DNA of 26,678 bases, taken from positions 1 to 26,678 of the forward strand of contig DDWD01000011.1 of assembly GCA_002345825.1 (NCBI GenBank), in the 5' to 3' direction. Origin of the DNA: Bacteroidales bacterium UBA2295. GTDB taxonomy: Bacteria; Bacteroidota; Bacteroidia; Bacteroidales; Tenuifilaceae. The notes beneath the pieces were generated by a model. It searched no databases. It saw only the letters and a program-made list of their open reading frames with translations, and was not told where the DNA came from. Of this stretch, positions 1 to 8,381 are shown in pieces; position 1 is the stretch's first letter; each line of letters begins with the position of its first letter. The translations under genes and the position numbers were made by a program.

Positions 1-74
1 ACGCAGAACGATGAGGCGGTGAGGCAATAATGCGATGAGGAGAATTTTGAATCCCGTTATCTCAGCAAGACTTG

Positions 75-96
75 TCCCGCAGTTTATTTTGCGGGA
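75..96. repeat. Small inverted repeat upstream of the Wzi-family gene
   Basis: A perfect 7-bp stem (TCCCGCA / TGCGGGA) with an 8-nt AT-rich loop. It is followed by a short A-run rather than a T-run, so it does not look like an intrinsic terminator on either strand. It may be a weak terminator for a gene left of the window or an element in the leader region. Nothing else could be recognised in the first 150 bases. Confidence 0.4.
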
Positions 97-150
97 AAAC
101 GCTGTTCTTACGAGACACAGCGCAGAACGCCCAATCTAAATTCTTTTTCC

Positions 151-158
151 TACCTTTG
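151..158 (+). promoter_or_regulatory. Bacteroidota -7 promoter element
   Basis: TACCTTTG matches the Bacteroidota -7 consensus TAnnTTTG exactly. It lies 18 bases before the ATG at 177, so transcription would begin about 10 nt before that codon. No matching TTG element is seen at the usual distance upstream, which lowers confidence. Its position is the main reason for preferring the start at 177 over the in-frame upstream codon at 72. Confidence 0.55.
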
Positions 159-176
159 CGCATCCAAAAAAAACTT

Positions 177-1721
177 ATGATAAGATTTTTCATAACCTTC
201 ACTACGCTTATTCTGCTATCAATCAACCTGGCTTTTGCACAAACCGATTCGAGCAGGTTTCGAAGTGACATTTCACTTTACTCAACTTTTGGCACAACCA
301 AAGATCAAAGTTTTTGGCTAACCCACAATCGCTGGGGCATTTTTGATGATGCCAGCGCCAACGGACTTACCCTTTTATCGAATCAATACAAAATCGACGG
401 CAGTAAAACATTTAGTCTAGGTGCAGGCGTTGATCTGATTGCAAGAGCATCAGCCCACTCTACAGCATATATTCAGCAAGGTTACCTAGAAGCCAAGCTG
501 TGGTTTATGCATATCGAAGCAGGCCGAAAGCAAGCAGTTCACGGAATCTCATTGGGTGAGCTATCATCGGGATCGGTGGCCATAAGCAACAACGCCGTGC
601 CAATTCCCCAAGTTGTGCTATCGATACCAGAATTTACTAAGGTTCCTTATACCTTTGGACTTTTGGAGTTTAAAGGACACTTTGCCCATGGGTGGCTCGA
701 CAACTCTCGCTTTGTTACCAATGCATACCATCACAACAAATCCTTTCACGTGCAGCTAGGTGGTAATTTTCCTGTAAATGCATACTGGGGAATAAACCAT
801 ACCGCCATTTGGGGTGGAAATTCGCCGGTTTACGGTGAGCTACCCGCATCGCTTTCCGATTTTTTAAGAGTAATGATTGCCAAAGAGGGTGCTGATGGAT
901 CGCCAGCCAACGAGGTTAACGCGCTGGGATTTCACTCTGGTGTATGGGACTGGGGTTTAAAGGCCAAATTTGGTGATACCGAAGCACATCTTTACTATCA
1001 ACATATTTTCACCGATGGATCGGGAATGCGATACCGCAACAAGGCCGATGGCCTTTGGGGGGCAAGAGTGGAGAATCCATTCAAATCAAAAATCATAACT
1101 GAAATTCTATACGAATTTTTGTACACAATGCACCAGAGCGGGCCGGGTCTTTCAGACCCTCGCGAAGGCGATCAACCATGGTTCTGCGACCAGCCCAACT
1201 GCGGTTTCCCATATGGCGGTCGCGATAATTACTACAACAATGGGATGTACCGCACAGGGCATTCATACCTTGGAATGTCATTGGGTTCACCCTTTTTTAT
1301 GACGCAACATCAGCTAGATAAATATGACCCCAACATCAACACTTACAGTTCTGTTCTCTTTGTAAGCAACCGAAATATTGCACATCATTTTGGGATTAAG
1401 GGTGAGTTTTTACCAAATCTATCGTATCGGTTTTTGGCATCGTATGTTCGATACTTTGGAACATATACTGGGCTAAATATGGGAACATATTGGGGAAGCA
1501 TAGATCCTGATGTAAATCAGGAGGAATACTTCTTTAATCCTGCGCTAAAACAATATTACTTCATGTTCGAAACTAGTTGGAAACCTAAGAAAAACTTACC
1601 CCTTAGCATTAACGCAACACTTGCTGTAGACAAAGGTGATCTTTTCAATAATTTTGGGTTAATGTTCGGTTTAACCTGGAATATTGGCAACTATTTTACT
1701 AATCAAAAGAATACTAATTAA
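177..1721 (+). CDS. Capsule assembly Wzi family outer-membrane protein
   Basis: This 514-residue protein is predicted to be an outer-membrane beta-barrel of the Wzi family, whose E. coli founding member helps attach group 1 capsule to the cell surface. It starts with a signal peptide (MIRFFITFTTLILLSINLAFA, likely cut before Q22). The rest alternates short aromatic-rich strands and glycine/asparagine turns. The early segment around HNRWG, the GRK segment and the following IPQVVLSIPEF segment are typical of Bacteroidota members. An in-frame codon at 72 would add 35 residues, but that start would precede the -7 promoter box at 151 and bury the signal peptide, so the ATG at 177 is chosen. The next gene also belongs to polysaccharide synthesis, which supports a capsule or exopolysaccharide role. 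The family call is firm; the exact polymer is unknown. Confidence 0.85.
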   Translation: MIRFFITFTTLILLSINLAFAQTDSSRFRSDISLYSTFGTTKDQSFWLTHNRWGIFDDASANGLTLLSNQYKIDGSKTFSLGAGVDLIARASAHSTAYIQQGYLEAKLWFMHIEAGRKQAVHGISLGELSSGSVAISNNAVPIPQVVLSIPEFTKVPYTFGLLEFKGHFAHGWLDNSRFVTNAYHHNKSFHVQLGGNFPVNAYWGINHTAIWGGNSPVYGELPASLSDFLRVMIAKEGADGSPANEVNALGFHSGVWDWGLKAKFGDTEAHLYYQHIFTDGSGMRYRNKADGLWGARVENPFKSKIITEILYEFLYTMHQSGPGLSDPREGDQPWFCDQPNCGFPYGGRDNYYNNGMYRTGHSYLGMSLGSPFFMTQHQLDKYDPNINTYSSVLFVSNRNIAHHFGIKGEFLPNLSYRFLASYVRYFGTYTGLNMGTYWGSIDPDVNQEEYFFNPALKQYYFMFETSWKPKKNLPLSINATLAVDKGDLFNNFGLMFGLTWNIGNYFTNQKNTN

Positions 1722-1893
1722 GAATAACGTTTGTATTTAATCCCTTTTAGATACTGACTTTAAGAAGATTAAAAACAACAGCATATTTAATTACACTTAA
1801 AACAACAACCCTATTTGTTAATTGGTACAAAATTTGATAACTATGTAATGCCGCTGGAAAGTGGTACCAAGTAAAAAACAAAAGGCTAATGGA

Positions 1894-1923
1894 TTGCATA
1901 TTAACCAAAAACCATTAGTTTTG
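1894..1923 (+). promoter_or_regulatory. Bacteroidota-type promoter of the CapD/WbpM-like gene
   Basis: TTG at 1894-1896, a 19-nt spacer, then TAGTTTTG at 1916-1923. This fits the Bacteroidota -33/-7 consensus in both sequence and spacing. The predicted transcript starts around 1930, giving a leader of about 20 nt before the ATG at 1951. It shows that the dehydratase gene has its own promoter besides any read-through from the Wzi-family gene. Confidence 0.7.
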
Positions 1924-1950
1924 TATAAGCAAACCTAAAACGGCAAGAAT

Positions 1951-3900
1951 ATGAGCCTTTTTACTGCAAAAGAACTTTGGCTTCGGAATATTATAAAGCA
2001 ATACTCTCATCGGTTTGTACCTAGTTGGTACATTTTTGCTTTTGATATGCTGATTATTTTTGTGTCATTTTTTGTTGCCTACGCTGTTAGGCTCAACTTC
2101 AACCTTTATCAATTCGACATATCTAACATTGCCGTTCAGGCAATCATAATCACTTATATTTACTCCATCAGCTTTGTAATTTTCCGATCGTATTCAGGTA
2201 TTATTCGACATACTGGTTTTACCGATGCGCTAAAAATTCTTCAGGCTAACGGAACTGCATTTGTACTTATTACGGCTGTAGCTTTCGGCTTTAGGCTATT
2301 CGGGAGCTCATTTGCTCAAGATATTTCAATTGGAGCCCTCGTAATTCATTTCCTGCTGGCCTACTTTTTTATGATGGGCGCTCGTATTATAGTAAAAACA
2401 ACCTATCACGTAATTGCCGGATCGCGCAAAAAGGAAAACAAGACAGTTCTAATTTACGGTGCTGGTGCTTCGGGTATCCTCACCCGCAATGCGCTTTTAC
2501 AGGATATTTACATATCATACCATACATCGGCCTTTATTGATGAGAATCAGGGTAAAATTGGGAAGATGCTTGAAGGCATTCGAATCCTCCCCCCCGACTT
2601 AGCCCTTTCCAAGGAGTACATCAAGAAACACAAAGTCGATCAGCTTATTATTTCTATCCAAAATCTTGATGCCGACAAGCAGCGCTCAATCGTTGAGGAG
2701 GCACTTGACTTGGACTTAGAGGTAAAAGTGGTGCCAGCCATTGAGAAATGGATTAATGGACAGCTCAGCTCTGAGCAGATCAGAAAGGTAAAGATTGAAG
2801 AGCTGCTCCAGCGCGATCCCATTAAGATGGATAGCAGCAATGTTTCCAAATATATCTTTGGTAAATCGGTACTTATTACAGGTGCTGCAGGATCCATTGG
2901 TTCGGGACTGGTAAGACAAGTCATAACCTACCGGCCAGCGAAGCTAATCCTCCTCGATCAAGCTGAATCGGCGCTTTACGATATTCAAACCGAAATAAGC
3001 AATTCGGACGAATTGAATAAGTTTAGCCACCTGGCAGAATACGTAATTGCGAGCGTAAAGGATAAATTCCGGATCCAGCAAATATTCGAAAACTATAAAC
3101 CCGACATTATCTTTCATGCCGCAGCATACAAACACGTTCCGCTTATGGAGAACAACCCATACGAAGCTCTTCTGGTTAATGTGTTTGGCACTCGCACCAT
3201 AGCAGATCTTGCGGTTAAGCATAAGGTGAAGAAATTCGTAATGGTATCGACCGACAAGGCTGTAAACCCAACAAATGTAATGGGTGCCTCAAAACGAATT
3301 GCCGAAATTTACACTCAATCCCTCAGCAACGGTGCAACCCAGTTTATCACCACACGATTTGGTAACGTTCTCGACTCCAACGGTTCGGTAGTGCCACTAT
3401 TTCGCAAGCAGATTGAAAAGGGCGGTCCAATAACAGTTACACACCGTGATATCACGCGTTACTTTATGACAATTCCTGAGGCTTGTAATTTGGTGCTAGA
3501 GGCAGGTGCTATGGGTAATGGAGGTGAAATTTTCGTATTCGACATGGGCCGTCCGGTGAAGATTTACGAGATGGCCTGCAAAATGATAAAACTATCGGGG
3601 CTTGAACTGGGCAAAGACATTGAAATCAAGGAGATTGGGCTTCGCCCTGGCGAAAAGCTTTACGAAGAGCTGCTCAACAACGAGGAGAATACACTGCCAA
3701 CATATCACCCAAAAATACTACGTGCCAAGGTGAGAGAATACGACAAGAGCATAATTCAGAAAGGGTTCGACGACCTTACGCACCTTATCATCGAAGCTAA
3801 TGTATTTGAACTTGTTGCCAAGATGAAAGAGATTGTACCTGAATTTGTAAGCAACAACTCCATATACGATGTGCTCGACAAGCAAAAAGTTAGCGGGTAA
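1951..3900 (+). CDS. Membrane nucleotide-sugar 4,6-dehydratase (CapD/WbpM/FlaA1 type)
   Basis: A 649-residue polysaccharide biosynthesis protein of the large, membrane-anchored short-chain dehydrogenase type. Known members convert UDP-GlcNAc to its 4-keto-6-deoxy form, a first step toward rare sugars of capsule or O-antigen. About four membrane helices fill residues 20-150. A CoA-binding-like Rossmann domain carries GAGASG at 170-175, and the catalytic Rossmann domain carries GAAGSIGSG at 311-319. The YKHVPLMENNP segment is present. The active-site region has STDK at 433-436, with Met444 and Lys448 forming the MxxxK arrangement that replaces YxxxK in WbpM-like enzymes. Length is close to WbpM (about 665). 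It has its own promoter and ends at a stem-loop, so it is probably a single-gene unit beside the Wzi-family gene. The precise sugar product cannot be told. Confidence 0.9.
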   Translation: MSLFTAKELWLRNIIKQYSHRFVPSWYIFAFDMLIIFVSFFVAYAVRLNFNLYQFDISNIAVQAIIITYIYSISFVIFRSYSGIIRHTGFTDALKILQANGTAFVLITAVAFGFRLFGSSFAQDISIGALVIHFLLAYFFMMGARIIVKTTYHVIAGSRKKENKTVLIYGAGASGILTRNALLQDIYISYHTSAFIDENQGKIGKMLEGIRILPPDLALSKEYIKKHKVDQLIISIQNLDADKQRSIVEEALDLDLEVKVVPAIEKWINGQLSSEQIRKVKIEELLQRDPIKMDSSNVSKYIFGKSVLITGAAGSIGSGLVRQVITYRPAKLILLDQAESALYDIQTEISNSDELNKFSHLAEYVIASVKDKFRIQQIFENYKPDIIFHAAAYKHVPLMENNPYEALLVNVFGTRTIADLAVKHKVKKFVMVSTDKAVNPTNVMGASKRIAEIYTQSLSNGATQFITTRFGNVLDSNGSVVPLFRKQIEKGGPITVTHRDITRYFMTIPEACNLVLEAGAMGNGGEIFVFDMGRPVKIYEMACKMIKLSGLELGKDIEIKEIGLRPGEKLYEELLNNEENTLPTYHPKILRAKVREYDKSIIQKGFDDLTHLIIEANVFELVAKMKEIVPEFVSNNSIYDVLDKQKVSG

Positions 3901-3931
3901 CGTTTTTCTTCAAAATAATATTTCTATTTCA

Positions 3932-3960
3932 AGCCCCGAGTAACCTCGGGGTTATTTCAT
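3932..3960 (+). terminator. Stem-loop terminator after the dehydratase gene
   Basis: A perfect 7-bp GC-rich stem (CCCCGAG at 3934-3940, CTCGGGG at 3945-3951) closes a TAAC tetraloop. Two further weak pairs extend it, and a T-rich stretch (ttatttcatt) follows. It lies 31 nt after the stop codon and separates the polysaccharide gene from the signalling operon. Confidence 0.75.
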
Positions 3961-4267
3961 TAATTAGGGTTGGATTAACAAAAATTTATTAGCATAGTAT
4001 CTAAAACCGCATAAACAACATCAAACTAACCAATATAAGTTCCCTGCGAAGGCAATAACCTAAAAATAAACCCACTTCACTTTGCCATTTAGATAACTAT
4101 TTATATTTTTAGCAAGTTAAACAGGCTTAGTGTAGTTACTATATTATTCCTGATAAATTCAACAACAACCTGATTATTGCAGTAACTAGTTAAAGGTTTT
4201 TTGCGTATTAGAACATAATTAATTGTCGAATATTCGGGATACAACGATATCGTAACGAATTTTTTCT
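3961..4267 (+). promoter_or_regulatory. AT-rich leader of the signalling operon with a cluster of palindromes
   Basis: This 307-nt gene-free stretch precedes the first cheR. It contains three perfect 10-bp palindromes: TAACTAGTTA (4183-4192), CGAATATTCG (4227-4236) and ACGATATCGT (4244-4253). An 8-bp inverted repeat TAGTTACT / AGTAACTA lies at 4133-4140 and 4181-4188, and CCTGAT is repeated exactly 20 bp apart (4149 and 4169). No box matching TAnnTTTG with a well-placed TTG was found, so the promoter itself is not located. The operon must be driven from here because a terminator lies just upstream. The palindromes may be operator sites; that is inference. Confidence 0.45.
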
Positions 4268-5107
4268 ATGGTTATATCTGATCAAGACCTACAATATTTC
4301 GTAACCACCTTAAAGAACTCATCAAAATACGATTTCAGCGAGTATTCCGATAAGTCTTTAAAACGCAGGCTGCAAAAGGTACTCACCGATTTCAACCTGG
4401 ATATCACTGGCCTTATATCAGCCATAAAGAACAAGCCCGAGTTCACCGAGAAGATTGTAAGAGAAATAACCGTAAATACTACTGAACTTTTCCGCGACCC
4501 CCAAGTGTGGCACACGCTACGCTCTCGGATTCTGCCTCGTTTCAAAAACAATAAAAATATTAATATCTGGCACGCCGGATGTTCAACAGGGCAGGAAGTT
4601 TACTCGATGATGATCCTCCTGAACGAGATGGAAATGCTCGATAAAGCAAAAATCTTTGCCTCCGATCTTAACACCGATGTGCTGGAAGCAGCAAAAAAAG
4701 GGGAGTACAAGTACCGGTTCAACATTGCATATCTCGATAACTTTGACAAGGTAATCAAGCAAAACCCACTGAACTACGAAGAGTTTAATGATGTACCCTA
4801 CGAGAAGTACTTCGATATTGACAAGGCGCGCGATACGATAACCATGAAGAAATACCTTACCGAAAAACCAATATTCAGAAAGCACGACTTGGTTAGGGAT
4901 GGCAATCTGTTTTTCGCAAAATTCGACCTAATTCTTTGCCGAAACGTAATAATATATTTCAACTATACATTGCAGAACAAGGTATTCGATCTGTTTCACT
5001 CCAATCTGTACAACAAAGGAATACTGCTGCTGGGGATGCATGAAACGATCCTTGGCCCTTGGGCCAATAAGTTCGAAAAGATGGGACAAGCTTACATCAA
5101 AAAGTAG
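4268..5107 (+). CDS. cheR: CheR-type protein-glutamate methyltransferase
   Basis: A 279-residue SAM-dependent methyltransferase that, in chemotaxis systems, methylates glutamates in receptor coiled coils. The N-terminal helical domain includes KSLKRRLQKVL. The linker TVNTTELFRDP is followed by the SAM site HAGCSTGQEVYS (102-113), the acidic residue Asp133 in ASDLNTDVL, and CRNVIIYF (224-231). All hallmark residues are present and the length is normal, so it should be active. It is the first gene of the operon, 27 nt before the sensor that is its most likely substrate. No CheA, CheW or CheY is encoded nearby, so classical flagellar chemotaxis is unlikely. The start is the only ATG in frame before the conserved domain. 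Confidence 0.92.
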   Translation: MVISDQDLQYFVTTLKNSSKYDFSEYSDKSLKRRLQKVLTDFNLDITGLISAIKNKPEFTEKIVREITVNTTELFRDPQVWHTLRSRILPRFKNNKNINIWHAGCSTGQEVYSMMILLNEMEMLDKAKIFASDLNTDVLEAAKKGEYKYRFNIAYLDNFDKVIKQNPLNYEEFNDVPYEKYFDIDKARDTITMKKYLTEKPIFRKHDLVRDGNLFFAKFDLILCRNVIIYFNYTLQNKVFDLFHSNLYNKGILLLGMHETILGPWANKFEKMGQAYIKK

Positions 5108-5134
5108 AATTATTCTTTCTAGAACCAAACAATT

Positions 5135-7513
5135 ATGAAATTGTTAAGCAAACTAAGCATGAAACGAAAAATCCAACTGGTAGTTGGGCTGTTTCTGCTT
5201 TTCCTATATGCTATCTCGGGAATTACGGTATACACATTCTCTCTGAAAAGGGTAGAGAAATCGATGCACACTCAATCTGAGGTTTACCTCGAGAGCCTTT
5301 CGGCAATAATTGCCGAGGTTGACAAACAAAACGAAACAGGATTTAACCACAACGATTATATCGCCCTAAAACCATACTTCAGCAAGCCTGCGTTCTATAC
5401 ATCCGACTACCCATTTATGGTAAATGCCGAGGGGTTATACAGCATTCATCTTTACAAAGAGGGGCACCGTTTCCCAAGAGAATTGCTTAATCAAATGTTT
5501 TCAAATCCCGAAGGGAAAGGGCTATTGGAACACTCTGAGCTGGTGAACAACAAGGAGCAAAAAATACTAATTTTTTTCAAAAAAGTTAATCAGCACAATG
5601 CATTCATCGGATTGCCCATTAAGTTAAACGAGGCAACTGAAGGGCTAAAGGCCAATCGGATGGTAATGATTATTCTAGTAATTTTTGGTTCCATTGCCAT
5701 AGTTGTTCTAATAAACCTAACCCTTAACCCAACCCTTAGCGCCATTGAAAAGGTGAACCAAAGCGTAAGCCTTATGGCCAAAGGAGAAACGCCTGAAACC
5801 CTATCACATCAATCAAACGATGAGGTTGGAAAAATAATTCAATCACTCAACGTCCTAATTCAGGGGCTTGCCAAAACTGCAACTTTTGCCAACGATATAG
5901 GGCAAAACAACCTGAACAGCGAATTCATACCCCTTGGCCCCAACGATAAGTTGGGCAACGCCCTGCTAAATATGCGTAAGAACCTCAAAAAAGCATTTGA
6001 GGAGGAACAGCACAGAAAATTAGAAGATGAGCAGCGCAACTGGGTAAACTCAGGGCTTGCCAAATTTGCCGATATACTCCGACAGAACAACAACAATCTT
6101 CAAGCACTCTCCGATAATGTAACCCAGAACCTGCTCGATTACCTTAGTGCAAATCAGGGGGGGCTGTTTATTCTTAACGAGGACGATGAGGAGAAACCTG
6201 AGCTAGAACTACTCTCGGCATATGCTTACAATCGGAAAAAATTTAAGCAAAAATCCATAGCGCTTGGCGAGGGACTTGTTGGCAACTGCGCCATCGAAAA
6301 ACAAACGGTGTACCTAAAAGAAATTCCTGAAGATTATTTAGATATTACCTCGGGGTTGGGAGAAGCACCACCTCGCTCATTGTTAATTGTACCCTTGAAA
6401 TTGGAGGAAAAGGTATTTGGCGTAATCGAAATAGCTTCATTCAACGATTTTAAATCGCACGAAATTGAGTTTATTGAGAAGATTGGAGAGAGTATTGCCT
6501 CTACCCTATCGGCCGTAAAGAATAGCATCCGAACTACCCAATTGCTCGAGCAATCGCAGCAACAACGTGAGGAGATGGCTGCACAGGAAGAGGAGATGCG
6601 CCAAAACATGGAGGAGATGCAGGCTACCCAGGAGGAGATGTCGCGCAAAACCATTGAAATGGAGGGAATGACATCAGCCATCAACCAGGCAATGCTATTT
6701 GCCGAGCTAACCGACAAGGGAGAATTTCTTAACATCAATACAAACATATTGAGTCTTCTCGATTACACAAGAGGCGAGATTGACGACAAATCCATCAGCA
6801 GTATTATTCACCCCAACGACATAGGTGCATTTACCAATTCCTGGAAAAATATCATTGCCGGTGAGACCTTCAAGGGAACACTTCGATGGATTAACAGAAA
6901 CAACGAGGAACTTTACATCCTGAGCAGCATATCGCCTGCATTTGATGAAACTGGTGAAATCTTTAAGATATTCTTCTTGGGGCAAGATGTAACAACCTCT
7001 AAGCAAATTGAGCTTAAAGCTCAGGAACAAGCCGAAGAGATAGAGAAAAATCTAATTGAACTGCAAGCCGAGCAAGAGCTGGCTCAGGAACGACAAGAAG
7101 AAATATCGGCATTGCTAAAAGCCCTAGACACCACCTGCTTGGTGACAGAATGTGATCCTAACGGAAAAATAACATTTATTAACAACCGCAACGAAGAGGT
7201 TTTAGGCGATCCTAAGGAGAAAATTGTTGGCAAGCTACACTCCGATCTTGACCTGGAGGCAAAGACCAACCCCGAAAAGTATAATCAATTCTGGGATAAA
7301 TTGCTCAACGGCATTCCTCAGCAAAGGGAATTCTCCCTTAAGGTAAATGGCAAGTTAGTTTGGATATCGGAACACTACACACCAATAGAGGATAGCAATG
7401 GCAAGGTTGTTAAGATAATCAACATAGGAATAGATATCAGCAAGGGTAAAAACGCAGAGACACTGCTCCAGAAACAAGTAGAGGAACTATCGAAGCAGCT
7501 CAGGAGCAAGTAG
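5135..7513 (+). CDS. Membrane sensor: Cache-like domain, HAMP, GAF, PAS, PAS, no output domain
   Basis: A 792-residue membrane protein that appears to sense signals on both sides of the inner membrane. Helix 1 is at about 14-34. A roughly 140-residue extracytoplasmic region resembles a single Cache domain, and helix 2 is at about 172-197. A HAMP segment follows at about 195-250, a GAF domain at about 320-460, a charged coiled coil at about 468-508, PAS1 at about 510-625, a second coil, and PAS2 at about 661-775. The chain ends shortly after PAS2 with no histidine kinase, GGDEF, MCP hairpin or phosphatase domain. The coil has the repeated pattern EEEMRQNMEEMQATQEEM. Being flanked by two cheR genes and followed by cheB, it is the likely methylation target. 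It probably signals by protein contact, perhaps with the phosphatase encoded downstream. The ligands are unknown. Confidence 0.8.
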   Translation: MKLLSKLSMKRKIQLVVGLFLLFLYAISGITVYTFSLKRVEKSMHTQSEVYLESLSAIIAEVDKQNETGFNHNDYIALKPYFSKPAFYTSDYPFMVNAEGLYSIHLYKEGHRFPRELLNQMFSNPEGKGLLEHSELVNNKEQKILIFFKKVNQHNAFIGLPIKLNEATEGLKANRMVMIILVIFGSIAIVVLINLTLNPTLSAIEKVNQSVSLMAKGETPETLSHQSNDEVGKIIQSLNVLIQGLAKTATFANDIGQNNLNSEFIPLGPNDKLGNALLNMRKNLKKAFEEEQHRKLEDEQRNWVNSGLAKFADILRQNNNNLQALSDNVTQNLLDYLSANQGGLFILNEDDEEKPELELLSAYAYNRKKFKQKSIALGEGLVGNCAIEKQTVYLKEIPEDYLDITSGLGEAPPRSLLIVPLKLEEKVFGVIEIASFNDFKSHEIEFIEKIGESIASTLSAVKNSIRTTQLLEQSQQQREEMAAQEEEMRQNMEEMQATQEEMSRKTIEMEGMTSAINQAMLFAELTDKGEFLNINTNILSLLDYTRGEIDDKSISSIIHPNDIGAFTNSWKNIIAGETFKGTLRWINRNNEELYILSSISPAFDETGEIFKIFFLGQDVTTSKQIELKAQEQAEEIEKNLIELQAEQELAQERQEEISALLKALDTTCLVTECDPNGKITFINNRNEEVLGDPKEKIVGKLHSDLDLEAKTNPEKYNQFWDKLLNGIPQQREFSLKVNGKLVWISEHYTPIEDSNGKVVKIINIGIDISKGKNAETLLQKQVEELSKQLRSK

Positions 7514-7533
7514 CATTACTCAAATTGTTAATA

Positions 7534-8370
7534 ATGAATCGATACGAAATTGGCATAGTTGAAACACGGAACGTAATCAAGACGTTGCTCGACACTTACG
7601 GCTACGATTTTAGGGACTTTGCCCTCACATCGTTTAAGCGTAGGCTCGAGGATGTGATTGTGAAACACGGGCTTAAAGACTCGGAAGGGTTGATAAATAG
7701 GCTACTGAAGAACAAGGATTTTTTTGAACACTTCCTAAAGGACATCACCCCAGAAACAACGGAAATGTTTCGTGATCCTTCGCTATGGCGTAGCCTACGA
7801 GAGGATATAATACCTGCCATTGAGAAAAACAACAGCAAGCTAAAAATTTGGGTAGCAGCCTTCGATTCTGGTGAGGAAATCTATTCACTATGTATCCTTC
7901 TTAAAGAGATGGATCTGCTGGACAAATTTCATATAACGGCATCAACCATTAGCGATGAGGTGACAAAAAAAATTAAGTCTGGCCAGCTGGACATAAAACA
8001 GCTGGAGGTAAACGAGGCCAATTACGAACGATCCAACGGCACAAAACGATACACCGATTATCACACCACAGCAAGTAATAGCGGAACAATACTAATTGAC
8101 AAAAACTTGGTGGAAAACGTTTCGTTTGTTAAGCAGGATACACTTTTCTCCAATGCTCCATCGGGGATGAGGTTAGTGCTTTTTCGCAACCAGCTAATAT
8201 ACTTCAACCAGCTACTTCAGGACAAAACCCTTAACGCAGTTCATAGCAGTTTAGCCCCTGGTGGGTATTTAGTACTGGGTGCTAAGGAAACTTTGGAAAA
8301 TACAAATTCAAACAATAAATTTACAGTGGTAAACGATTCCGAAAAGATTTACAAGAAAAAAGTAGGTTAA
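7534..8370 (+). CDS. Degenerate CheR-like protein
   Basis: A 278-residue paralogue of the first cheR, with the same architecture: KRRLEDVI in the N-terminal domain, TPETTEMFRDP in the linker, and FRNQLIYF near the C-terminus. The SAM-binding region is eroded. HAGCSTGQE of the first copy is VAAFDSGEE here (107-115), and the acidic residue of ASDLN is Thr138 in ASTIS. Methyl transfer is therefore doubtful. It could be a regulatory or scaffolding subunit, or a methyltransferase with altered cofactor binding. The TTG at 7525 is in frame, but the ATG at 7534 is preferred and leaves a 20-nt gap after the sensor gene. The reading frame is intact and uninterrupted, so it is not a simple pseudogene. 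Confidence 0.8.
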   Translation: MNRYEIGIVETRNVIKTLLDTYGYDFRDFALTSFKRRLEDVIVKHGLKDSEGLINRLLKNKDFFEHFLKDITPETTEMFRDPSLWRSLREDIIPAIEKNNSKLKIWVAAFDSGEEIYSLCILLKEMDLLDKFHITASTISDEVTKKIKSGQLDIKQLEVNEANYERSNGTKRYTDYHTTASNSGTILIDKNLVENVSFVKQDTLFSNAPSGMRLVLFRNQLIYFNQLLQDKTLNAVHSSLAPGGYLVLGAKETLENTNSNNKFTVVNDSEKIYKKKVG

Positions 8371-8381
8371 CTAACGATAAA

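Noticed and set aside
1..30. Open frame from the left edge ending in ...TQNDEAVRQ and a TAA stop at 28-30, possibly the tail of an upstream gene
   Set aside because: Only nine residues are visible and nothing marks them as coding, so no feature was called.
72..176. Upstream in-frame extension of the Wzi-family gene
   Set aside because: It would place the start before the -7 promoter box at 151 and put 35 residues before a clean signal peptide.
4085..4110. TTTG then TATATTTT as promoter of the cheR operon
   Set aside because: The spacer is only 17 nt and the last base of the -7 box is wrong; no better candidate was found, so the promoter is left unplaced.
7490..7513. CheR-tethering pentapeptide at the C-terminus of the sensor
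   Set aside because: The protein ends in KQLRSK, without the aromatic pattern of the NWETF-type tether.
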